Assembly (NCBI RefSeq): GCF_000378245.1
Contig: NZ_KB899497.1
Location: 124,001-188,000 of the forward strand
Length of the DNA: 64,000 nt
Direction of reading: 5' to 3'
Origin: Aromatoleum toluclasticum ATCC 700605
GTDB lineage: Bacteria > Pseudomonadota > Gammaproteobacteria > Burkholderiales > Rhodocyclaceae
Below the pieces are notes generated by a model. The model made no database searches, was not told where the DNA came from, and worked only from the letters and a program-made list of their open reading frames with translations. Shown here piece by piece: positions 25,732 to 33,366 of this stretch (position 1 is the first letter of the stretch; every line of letters begins with the position of its first letter). The translations under genes were made by a program, and so were the position numbers.

Positions 25732-27837
25732 CTAGGCATGCTGGTCGAGCGACTTGATGGCGCCGTGGATGGCGCGTTCAAAGATCGGACGATCCGGCTT
25801 GACGACGTGCGCCGTGCCGTTCTTCAGTCGCACGGCCAGCGCTTCCGGCGTGATCGAGATTGCGCAGGCAGAAGCGCTGTTGGTGAAGAGGAAGAGTGTG
25901 CGACTCCGGTTGATCCAGGTCAGGCGCTCGCGCCGGGTCTGGCCTGCCGTCATGAAGTCCAGCCAGTCGCCCCGCACCAGCTGACGCACCCGGCGCAGGT
26001 CTGCACGGTCCGGAGTGTCTTCTTCGTCGAGCCCCCCGCCGGACGGCAGCGAGATGTCCTGCACGCGAATGCCGTTGCCTGTGGCGTGACTGACCTGCAG
26101 GGTCGGCCCGGCGCTGCGCCTGCGTAGTCTCGCGGCTTCCATCGCCTGCGTGGCGAAGCGCTTTTTCGCTCGCAGGGCGGCCAGCTGGAGGTCGATCAGC
26201 TTGTCCATGAAGGCCTTGCGCTCGGTGGGTGCGGCACCGATCTCGTCGAAGCCGGCGTTGATCCTGCTCAGTAGCGCCGGCAGCGCGGCGGCCTGCAGCT
26301 GCTGGTCGGCTGACACGTGCTTGGGCGAAACGGACTGCTGCAGATCGGTAGCGACCCGCAGGGCTTCCGTGGTCGCAGCGCATTCCTCGCCGGCCTGCGA
26401 AATGTGGCTCTGCACGACGTCTCGCCAATAGCTGCGGAGAAATTCCTCGATCTCGATCGGCACACCCGGTTCCAGCATGCGGGCAATGCACGCGTCCGCC
26501 ATCTTCTGGGCGCGTACCTGGGCCTCGCGCTTCAGGCGCAGCTCCTCTTCGTGCGCGCGCACCGCGTCGGCCAGCGCCCGGTTCTGCTGTTCCTCGAACT
26601 CTTCGCGCTCAGAGAGAAAGGCGTCCAGTTCGGCATTGGCAGAATCGAACACCCCCATGTCGCCGTCGTAGGTGCTCTGCACCTTGTCGACCAGCTCGGC
26701 GAGCTTGAGGTAGAACGGGTCGTCCACGTTCACCACCTTGCCCCAGCGTAAGGTGACGACCGAAATACTGTCGAGAAAGCGCCGTGCCGGGTGGCTTCGG
26801 TCGGCGAAGAAGCGCTGGTTCAACATCGCAGCCCGCAGCACCGTGGTCTGCAGGCGGGCAACCAGCGCCTTGATGTCATCGGCAACGTTGGGGTCGCTGA
26901 AGATCAGGTCGAACAGCTTGGCGACGATATCGAGCGTCAATGCCTCGAGCGGCTTCATGTTGCGCGCCGCATCGCTGTCGCGCGCCATGCGGACAACGTT
27001 GGTGTGCTTGCCGGGGCTTACCGGTGGGGGCGCCGCTTGCAGCGTCGTCAGGGACTTGAACAGCTCCCCGTTGGCAGCCGTGACCCGGGACACCTCCGCG
27101 GCACCGGTTTCCGCCGTGCGTGCCTTTACCATACGGTCGAGGGCGCTCGCCACTCTGGTGGATTCGTCCGCGACCTCCTGTGCGTCCACCGGAATCGTGT
27201 CCCTGTAGCTGCGCTTGAGCCGAGGCAGGATCTCGGCCTCGATCATCGCTTCGTTGACCACCCGATAAAGTTGCGGCATCTCGGTGGACATCTGCTCGCC
27301 GATGAGTTGCAGCAGCAGGATGAGCGCGTCCGTGGCGGTCACAGCCTCGACGCAGGCCGCCTCGATGCAGGACCAGAGCGCCGAGACCCTGAAAGTCGAG
27401 TCGCCCGGCTGCATCGCGCGGCGCAACACGAGGTAATTGATCCGCCTGTCCAGCGCTTTGGTTTCGTCGCGGCACGCCAGGGCGACACGCTCCAGCACCT
27501 CGCGCATCGCGAGATGCACGGACTCCTCCTCCTGGCTCAGGAGCCGGATGTCCGACTGGTCGGTCGCGCCGTAGCCGGACTTCGCCGCTTCCACTTCGCG
27601 CGTCTTCAGTTTGTTCCTGAGAGAAGGGGCCACCTTCGGCCAGGCGGAAGGCAGGGCCAGTTGGAGCGCGACGGCGGCGATCCTCTCGCTGCGCTCGCGG
27701 CCGGCTTCGTCATGCGCGATCGCCATCTGGGTCAGCACGGGTCCCAACTCGTCGAACAGCTCGCACAAGTCGCTTTCCATCTGCTCGCGGCAGCCAGCCA
27801 CGATCCTGCCGAGCGTTGCAGCGTCCTGTTCTGTCAT
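25732..27837 (-). CDS. DUF1631 family protein
   Basis: 701 residues, no signal peptide or membrane helix, mostly helical, with long charged heptad-rich stretches (for example EEFEEQQNRALADAVRAHEE around 440). The N-terminal EMESDLCELFDELGP-like region and the C-terminal GDWLDFMTAGQTRRERLTWINR segment match DUF1631, a large betaproteobacterial and gammaproteobacterial family; some members have been misannotated as thymidine phosphorylase. The C-terminal strands resemble PilZ-like folds, so c-di-GMP binding is conceivable but unproven. It is a single-gene unit between the catabolic island and an AraC gene. Confidence 0.88.
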   Translation of the reverse strand: MTEQDAATLGRIVAGCREQMESDLCELFDELGPVLTQMAIAHDEAGRERSERIAAVALQLALPSAWPKVAPSLRNKLKTREVEAAKSGYGATDQSDIRLLSQEEESVHLAMREVLERVALACRDETKALDRRINYLVLRRAMQPGDSTFRVSALWSCIEAACVEAVTATDALILLLQLIGEQMSTEMPQLYRVVNEAMIEAEILPRLKRSYRDTIPVDAQEVADESTRVASALDRMVKARTAETGAAEVSRVTAANGELFKSLTTLQAAPPPVSPGKHTNVVRMARDSDAARNMKPLEALTLDIVAKLFDLIFSDPNVADDIKALVARLQTTVLRAAMLNQRFFADRSHPARRFLDSISVVTLRWGKVVNVDDPFYLKLAELVDKVQSTYDGDMGVFDSANAELDAFLSEREEFEEQQNRALADAVRAHEEELRLKREAQVRAQKMADACIARMLEPGVPIEIEEFLRSYWRDVVQSHISQAGEECAATTEALRVATDLQQSVSPKHVSADQQLQAAALPALLSRINAGFDEIGAAPTERKAFMDKLIDLQLAALRAKKRFATQAMEAARLRRRSAGPTLQVSHATGNGIRVQDISLPSGGGLDEEDTPDRADLRRVRQLVRGDWLDFMTAGQTRRERLTWINRSRTLFLFTNSASACAISITPEALAVRLKNGTAHVVKPDRPIFERAIHGAIKSLDQHA

Positions 27838-28032
27838 TTAGGCCTGATGCAAGGAGAATCCAGTGATGGATTATCACATGCCGCAGGGGGCATATTGCAG
27901 GCTCGCGCGCGCCGGCACCTTCCTCGACTGCAGGCGCGGAAGCCCCGGTCATCCTCCCGACACCGCGTGGGCGACACGAGAGCGCTTCGTGGCCGCCGAT
28001 CGGCGCGACAAGGATGCGTGACGACCTTCCCC

Positions 28033-28815
28033 TCAACCCTTGCGGAATTCCGCCGGGGTCTGCTGCATCAGGCGACGGAACATCACGATGAAGGCCGAGG
28101 CGCTGGCGTAGCCGAGTTCCAGGGCGACGGCTTCGACGGTGCGCCCGGCGGCGAGCAGCGGCATGGCCTTGAGGATGCGCAGGCGCTGGCGCCATTCGGA
28201 CAGGGGCATGCCGAGGTCGCGCTGGGCGCGGCGGATCAGGGTGCGTTCGGTGGTGTTGGCGAGCTGTGCAAGCTCGACCATCGTGCGGTTGTCGTCGGGG
28301 TGGGCGTCGAGGAAGCGGAGCACGGCGCCCAGCGCGGGGTCGGACGAAGACGGGAGGTAGCTCCCGGCGCAGGGGGCGTGTGCGAGCTGGTCGACGAGTA
28401 CCTGCAGGAGGCGAGTGTTTTCGGCGTCGAGAAGCGCGTCGGGCGCCTGCAGGCGCAGGTGGTCGAGGAGCGCGACGATGAGCGGGCTGACGGCGAGCGC
28501 GCAGGGTTTGCGCGGCAGGCGATCGCATAGCGGCGCGGCGACGTACAGCGAGCAGTGTCCGGCTTCGTTGCGGTTGAGGCCGACGTGCGCCACGCCGGGC
28601 GGCAGCCATACGCCGTAAGGGGGCGGAGCGAGGAAGTGCTCGCCTTCGACCTGGATTTCCATCACGCCCTTGAACGAGTACACGAACTCCCCGCCGGCAT
28701 GCTTGTGCATCGGGTAGACGGTGTTGGCGGGCAAGGCCGCGGCGCGGAAGTGGATCGGCGCGGGCAGTTGCTCGCCCTGCGGCTCCATGCGGCAGGTGCT
28801 GCGGGTTTGCTTCAT
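28033..28815 (-). CDS. AraC-family regulator with cupin sensor
   Basis: 260 residues from ATG 28815. The N-terminal cupin (about 20-100: MHKHAGGEFVYSFKGVMEIQVEG, PPGVAHVGLNR) is followed by a C-terminal AraC double helix-turn-helix (about 160-258: LAQLANTTERTLIRRAQRDLGM, EAVALELGYASASAFIVMFRRLMQQTPAEFR). It resembles the NimR/YdhC-type regulators that control the adjacent transporter. It is divergent from the EamA exporter gene 118 bp away, so it most likely represses or activates that gene. Confidence 0.9.
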   Translation of the reverse strand: MKQTRSTCRMEPQGEQLPAPIHFRAAALPANTVYPMHKHAGGEFVYSFKGVMEIQVEGEHFLAPPPYGVWLPPGVAHVGLNRNEAGHCSLYVAAPLCDRLPRKPCALAVSPLIVALLDHLRLQAPDALLDAENTRLLQVLVDQLAHAPCAGSYLPSSSDPALGAVLRFLDAHPDDNRTMVELAQLANTTERTLIRRAQRDLGMPLSEWRQRLRILKAMPLLAAGRTVEAVALELGYASASAFIVMFRRLMQQTPAEFRKG

Positions 28816-28933
28816 GTGCGAAGGGGCGCCGCGAAATTGGCGGATCGTCGCTAGCGGTTGGCGATTTCTCACTATATCAGTCGAACCCGCCATCGTCACA
28901 ATCTCCCCATCAACGACTCGCCGGAGCCTTCCG

Positions 28934-29875
28934 ATGGATACTCGCCTTGCCCTCGATACTCGTGCCGCCGGCTTGATGACCCTGCTGTGCCTGATCTGGG
29001 GGATGCAGCAGGTGGTACTGAAGGCGGTCGCCGCCGACATCGCTCCCGTACTGCAGATCGCACTGCGCTCTGGCATCGCCGCGGTGCTGGTCGGAGCGGT
29101 CGTGGTGTGGCGGCGTGAGCGGCTCGCATGGGACACGTGGCGGCCGGGCCTGCTGGTCGGCGTTCTGTTTGCCGCCGAATACCTGTTCGTCGGCGAGGCG
29201 CTGGGCCTCACCAGCGCCGGCCACACGGTGGTGCTGCTCTATACGGCGCCGATCTTCGCGGCACTGGGCCTGCACTGGAAAGTGCCCGCCGAGCGGCTGT
29301 CGCGCTTGCAGTGGCTGGGCATCGCGCTGGCCTTCACGGGCGTGGGCGTGACCTTTCTCGGCAATGACGACTCGGCCGCCGCGGGGTGGTCGGGGTCGCT
29401 GTGGGGCGATCTGTTCGCGCTGCTGGGCGGACTCGCCTGGGGCGCGACCACCGTGACGATCCGCATCTCGCGCCTGTCGACGGCATCCCCGGCGCAGACG
29501 CTGCTGTACCAGCTGGCCGGCGCCGCCGTGCTGTTACTGGCGGCGGCATGCGCGACCGGCCGCAGCGGGTTCGTCGCGACGCCGCAGGCCGTGGCGAGCC
29601 TTGCATTCCAGTCGATCATCGTGTCGTTCGCGAGCTTTCTCGCGTGGTTCTGGCTGCTGCGCACCTATCTCGCGTCGCGGCTGGGGGTGTTCTCCTTCCT
29701 GACCCCGGTGTTCGGGGTCGCGCTCGGGGTGGTGCTGCTGGGCGAGACGCCGGAACCGCGGTTCGTGGGCGGAACCGCGCTCGTGCTGCTGGGCATCCTG
29801 GTCGTCAGCACGCATGCATGGATCGGCGGCGCGTTTGCGATGATGCGGAGCGCGGCGCGGGGGATGCGTGCGTGA
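28934..29875 (+). CDS. EamA/DMT-family transporter
   Basis: 313 residues from ATG 28934. Ten hydrophobic helices in two EamA repeats (about 12-140 and 155-290). Typical features are LLCLIWGMQQVVLKAV in helix 1, LTSAGHTVVLLYTAPIFAAL at the end of the first repeat and VFSFLTPVFGVALGVVLLGE in the second. These proteins export metabolites or amino acids; the substrate is unknown. It is divergent from its probable AraC regulator. Confidence 0.92.
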   Translation: MDTRLALDTRAAGLMTLLCLIWGMQQVVLKAVAADIAPVLQIALRSGIAAVLVGAVVVWRRERLAWDTWRPGLLVGVLFAAEYLFVGEALGLTSAGHTVVLLYTAPIFAALGLHWKVPAERLSRLQWLGIALAFTGVGVTFLGNDDSAAAGWSGSLWGDLFALLGGLAWGATTVTIRISRLSTASPAQTLLYQLAGAAVLLLAAACATGRSGFVATPQAVASLAFQSIIVSFASFLAWFWLLRTYLASRLGVFSFLTPVFGVALGVVLLGETPEPRFVGGTALVLLGILVVSTHAWIGGAFAMMRSAARGMRA

Positions 29876-30049
29876 ATGCGTGCGGGGTTACGGGGCTGAT
29901 CGAGGTGTCGGAGCCGGACAGGAAGGGCGCGCGCTCGTCGGAATGAGTTGAGCGGAGTCGAATTTCCCGCGCATCGCGGCACTCGCGGGGCATCGCCGCG
30001 GTCAGAGTTTGCGGAGGCCGTGCTGCGGCCGTTTTGTGGAGGGAGGGGC

Positions 30050-31015
30050 ATGTCCAGCCCGTCGTCACGGATGATTGCCGGCCGCGGAATGACGCGAGCG
30101 GAATTTCTGCGCCTCGCGGCGGGTGCTGCTGCGGGGCTTCTCGTCGGAGGCGGGGCAAAGGCGCAGATGCCCGGCGAGCCTTCCGGTGCTGCGATGCCGA
30201 CGCGCCCGATTCCTTCGACCCAGGAGCCGCTGCCCGTGATCGGCCTGGGTACCTACGTGGGTTTCGATGTGCAGCGCGAGTCGGCGGAGTATCGCCGGTT
30301 GCCCGAGGTGCTGCGGACCTTGTTCGAGGCCCGCGGGTCGGTGATCGACACGTCGCCGATGTACGGGCGGGCGGAAGCGGTGACGGGGGAACTGCTCGCT
30401 GCGGGCGGGCTGCGCAGCCGCGCCTTCGTCGCGACCAAGGTGTGGACGCGCGGGCGGGCCGAGGGCATCCGGCAGATGCAGGAGTCGATGCGGCTGCTGC
30501 AGGTCGAGCGCCTGGACCTGATGCAGGTGCATAACCTCATCGATTGGCGCGTGCATCTGTCCACCCTGCGTGACTGGCAGGCCGCGGGGCGCGTGCGTTA
30601 CGTCGGCATCACGCATTACACGAGCGGCGCCTACGGCGAGCTCGAGGCGGTGATGCGCGAGGCGCAGGTCGACTTCCTGCAGATCAATTATTCGGTCGAC
30701 GAGCGGGAGGCGGAGCGGCGCATCCTGCCGCTGGCGGCCGAGCGCGGCATGGCGGTGCTGATCAACCGGCCTTTCGGCGGCGGCGGGGTGTTGCGCCGGC
30801 TGCGTGACAGGCCGCTGCCGCCGTGGGCGGCGGAGATCGGGGCGACGAGCTGGGCGCAGGTGCTGCTGAAGTTCGTGTTGAGCCATTCCGCCGTGACGTG
30901 CGCGATTCCGGGCACCGGGCGGGCGGAGCATGTGGCGGACAACGTGCGTGCGGCCTTCGGTACGCTTCCCGATGCGGCGTTCTGGAAGCGCCATGTCGAT
31001 TCGATCGACGCCTGA
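30050..31015 (+). CDS. Aldo/keto reductase with export-like N-terminus
   Basis: 321 residues with GGAGGGAGGGG before ATG 30050. An N-terminal segment MTRAEFLRLAAGAAAGLL (14-31), then GGGAKAQ, resembles a Tat signal but lacks the second Arg. The AKR barrel has D100, Y105, K130 and H161 in the positions of the catalytic tetrad, plus GLGTYVGFD and a C-terminal NADPH region (AIPGTGRAEHVADNVRAA). Periplasmic AKRs would need to be folded with cofactor before export, as in Tat. It is followed by a second oxidoreductase with a similar leader, and remnants of both are duplicated at 10.3 kb. Confidence 0.88.
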   Translation: MSSPSSRMIAGRGMTRAEFLRLAAGAAAGLLVGGGAKAQMPGEPSGAAMPTRPIPSTQEPLPVIGLGTYVGFDVQRESAEYRRLPEVLRTLFEARGSVIDTSPMYGRAEAVTGELLAAGGLRSRAFVATKVWTRGRAEGIRQMQESMRLLQVERLDLMQVHNLIDWRVHLSTLRDWQAAGRVRYVGITHYTSGAYGELEAVMREAQVDFLQINYSVDEREAERRILPLAAERGMAVLINRPFGGGGVLRRLRDRPLPPWAAEIGATSWAQVLLKFVLSHSAVTCAIPGTGRAEHVADNVRAAFGTLPDAAFWKRHVDSIDA

Positions 31016-31072
31016 GCCGCGGGGCAGGGCGCTGCGGGCCGCAGGGCCCGCTTTCATGTTGCGGAGGCGAGG

Positions 31073-31861
31073 ATGAGTGCGCGAATCCGGTCCCGTTCCA
31101 GGGGCCATGTCCGGCCCGATTTTCCATGTGATCCCGCCTCCGGCTCCCCGCCCGATCGCCGGCGCCGCGCGCTGCTCTTCGCGGCTGCCGCGCTGGCCGT
31201 GCTGCCGGGCGTCGCGATCGGCGCGTCGGACGGGTTCCGCATCGGCATCATCGGCACCGGGCGGATCGGCGGCGCGCTGGCGGAACTGTGGGCGAAGGCC
31301 GGCCATGAGCTGCTGATCTCCTCGCGCCACCCCGATGACTTGAAGCCGCTCGCGGCGCGGCTGGGTGCCAACGTGCGGGTGGGAACGCCGCGCGAGGCGG
31401 CAGCCTTCGGCGATGTCGTGCTGATCGCGGTGCCGTACGGGGCGCTGCCGCAGGTGGGGCGTGACTATGCGGGGCTGATGGCGCGGAAGGTGGTGCTGGA
31501 AACCGGCAATCCGCGGCGCGAGCGTGACGGGCCGATGGCGACGCCGGCATTGGAGCGGGGCACCGGGGTGGCGTCGGCCGAGTATCTGCCCGGTGTGCGC
31601 CTGGTGCGGGTCTTCACGTCGGTGCCGTATCTGGCGCTGCGCAGCGAGGCGCATCGCAACGGCGAGCGCATCGGCGTGCCGCTGGCGGCAGACGACCAGG
31701 ACGCGCTGGCGGTGGCCGCGCGCCTGGTCGAGGACGCGGGCTTCGAGCCGGTGCCGGTCGGCGGGCTCGCGCGTGCCAGGGATTTCGACGTCGGTTCGCC
31801 GGTGTTCGGCCGGGCGCTGACGGCGCGCGAGCTGCGGCAGGCACTGGGTCTGTTGCGCTGA
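31073..31861 (+). CDS. NADPH-dependent F420-reductase-like oxidoreductase, export-like N-terminus
   Basis: 262 residues. A basic stretch PPDRRRRALLFAAAALAVLP (26-45) forms a twin-arginine-like signal. The Rossmann fold then begins with FRIGIIGTGRIGGALAELW (GxGxxG at 61-66) and LLISSR for the NADP ribose-phosphate. VVLIAVPYGALPQVG and VVLETGNPRRERDG are typical of the NADPH:F420 oxidoreductase/NAD-binding family. It is probably a redox partner of the upstream aldo/keto reductase, 57 bp away. A Rossmann-start fragment of a close paralogue lies at 10366-10449. Confidence 0.85.
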   Translation: MSARIRSRSRGHVRPDFPCDPASGSPPDRRRRALLFAAAALAVLPGVAIGASDGFRIGIIGTGRIGGALAELWAKAGHELLISSRHPDDLKPLAARLGANVRVGTPREAAAFGDVVLIAVPYGALPQVGRDYAGLMARKVVLETGNPRRERDGPMATPALERGTGVASAEYLPGVRLVRVFTSVPYLALRSEAHRNGERIGVPLAADDQDALAVAARLVEDAGFEPVPVGGLARARDFDVGSPVFGRALTARELRQALGLLR

Positions 31862-31923
31862 GGGCGTCGGCGATGCGCTCGCGTGTCGAACGCGCCCCGG
31901 GCGCTGCTGCGGACGGGTGAGCG

Positions 31924-33186
31924 ATGTTCGGGTCGCTCCTCCGCCGTGTGGTTCCGGTGCGCGAAGGCGAGACGCAGCCCTTGCTGCTGGCGACGGCTTA
32001 CGGCTTCGCGATCCTGTATTCCTATTACCTGCTGCGCCCGGTGCGCGACGAGATCGGCGCGGCGGATCGCGGCAACCTGCAGATCCTGTGGACGGCCGTG
32101 TTCGTCGTGATGCTGTTGGCGGTGCCGTTGTATTCGGCCGCCGTGTCGCGCTGGCCGCGGGCGGTGTTCGTGCCGCTGGCGAACCGTTTCTTCGCGGCGA
32201 ACCTGCTCGCCTTCTATGCCGCACTGTATCTGCTGCCGGAGTCCGCGAGGGAGTGGATAGACCGCGTGTTCTACGTGTGGGTGAGCGTGTTCGCGCTGTT
32301 CGTCGTGACGGTGTTCTGGGGCTTCGTCGCGGATCTCTTCCGCCATGAACAGGGCAAGCGCCTGTTCGGCTTCATCGCGGTCGGCTCCTCGCTCGGCGGC
32401 ATCGCGGGGTCGGCGACGGCGGCGGCGCTGGCGCAGCAGGTGCCGGTGTTCCTGTTCCTGTTGATCGCGGTGCTGCCGCTGGAAGCGGCGTCGTGGTGCG
32501 CGCGGGCGCTCGACCGCCATGCGCAGCGCCAGCCCGCCACGCTCGCGCGCGAACCGGAGGCGCGCATCGGCGGCAGCGCATGGAGCGGGGGCCGCCTCGT
32601 GTTCCGGTCGCCGGCCTTGTTGCGCATCGCGCTGTGGTTGCTGCTGATGACCTTCGCGTCGACGATCCTGTACTTCGTGCAGGCGCACCTGCTGGGTGAG
32701 GCCTACACGGACCGCGCGCTGCGGCGCGTCTTCCTCGCCCGCGTGGATCTCGCCGTGAATGTGGTGACGATCGCGACGCAGATCTTCCTGACCGCCCACA
32801 TCCTTCGCCGCCTCGGCGTGGGGCTGACGCTGGCCCTGCTGCCGGCGGTCGCGCTCGTCGGTTTCATCACGCTCGGCATGGTGCCGGCGCTGGCCGCGCT
32901 GGTGGTCGTGCGCGTGCTTTACGACAGCAGCCGCCATGCGCTCGCCAAGCCGGCGCGCGAGGTGTTGTTCACGCTGGTCGGCCGCGAGGAGCGCTACAAG
33001 GCCAAGGCGTTCATCGATGCGGTGGTGTATCGCGGCGGGGATCTCGCGAGCGGCTGGATCTATGCCGGGCTGGCGGCGCTGGGCCTGTCGGTCGGGGCGA
33101 TCGCGCTGGCCGCGGTGCCGGTCGCGGCCGGCTGGATTCTGGTTGCGCGCCAGTTGGGACACTGGGAGGAGCAGGATCCCGCGTGA
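31924..33186 (+). CDS. NTP/NDP exchange transporter family (MFS-like)
   Basis: 420 residues, about twelve membrane helices. FAILYSYYLLRPVRDEIGA in the first helix is the hallmark of the ATP:ADP antiporter/Npt-related family that is common in free-living bacteria. It also has WGFVADLFRHEQGKRLFGFI, SSLGGIAGSATAA and a HALAKPAREVLFTLVGREERYKAKAF loop. In free-living proteobacteria the substrate is not known and may not be a nucleotide. It is 62 bp downstream of the F420-reductase-like gene, possibly cotranscribed. Confidence 0.85.
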   Translation: MFGSLLRRVVPVREGETQPLLLATAYGFAILYSYYLLRPVRDEIGAADRGNLQILWTAVFVVMLLAVPLYSAAVSRWPRAVFVPLANRFFAANLLAFYAALYLLPESAREWIDRVFYVWVSVFALFVVTVFWGFVADLFRHEQGKRLFGFIAVGSSLGGIAGSATAAALAQQVPVFLFLLIAVLPLEAASWCARALDRHAQRQPATLAREPEARIGGSAWSGGRLVFRSPALLRIALWLLLMTFASTILYFVQAHLLGEAYTDRALRRVFLARVDLAVNVVTIATQIFLTAHILRRLGVGLTLALLPAVALVGFITLGMVPALAALVVVRVLYDSSRHALAKPAREVLFTLVGREERYKAKAFIDAVVYRGGDLASGWIYAGLAALGLSVGAIALAAVPVAAGWILVARQLGHWEEQDPA

Positions 33187-33202
33187 GGCCCGACGTCTGG
33201 CG

Positions 33203-33251
33203 TTGATCATTTCCGGAGGTGTTTGCTATAAAATGTTACAGTAAACTTTAC
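33203..33251 (+). promoter_or_regulatory. Sigma-70-like promoter with a palindromic operator
   Basis: TTGATC (33203-33208), an 18-bp spacer, then TATAAA (33227-33232). Nine bases further is the perfect palindrome GTAAACTTTAC (33241-33251), where a repressor would overlap the initiation site. It lies 116 bp upstream of the diguanylate cyclase ATG in an A+T-rich patch. Confidence 0.55.
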
Positions 33252-33366
33252 ATGGCAAGGGCGGGCGTGCGGCGGCCCGGTTTTCCGCACGCGTGCCGCC
33301 CCTGCGTCCCGGCGCAGGACAGTCTCCGACAACTCCGGACAGACAACGTCATTGACAGATGATCGA

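Noticed and set aside
30065-33210. Two long minus-strand frames opposite the oxidoreductases and transporter
   Set aside because: Low-complexity Arg/His/Ala-rich translations without domains; the plus-strand genes have clear family motifs.
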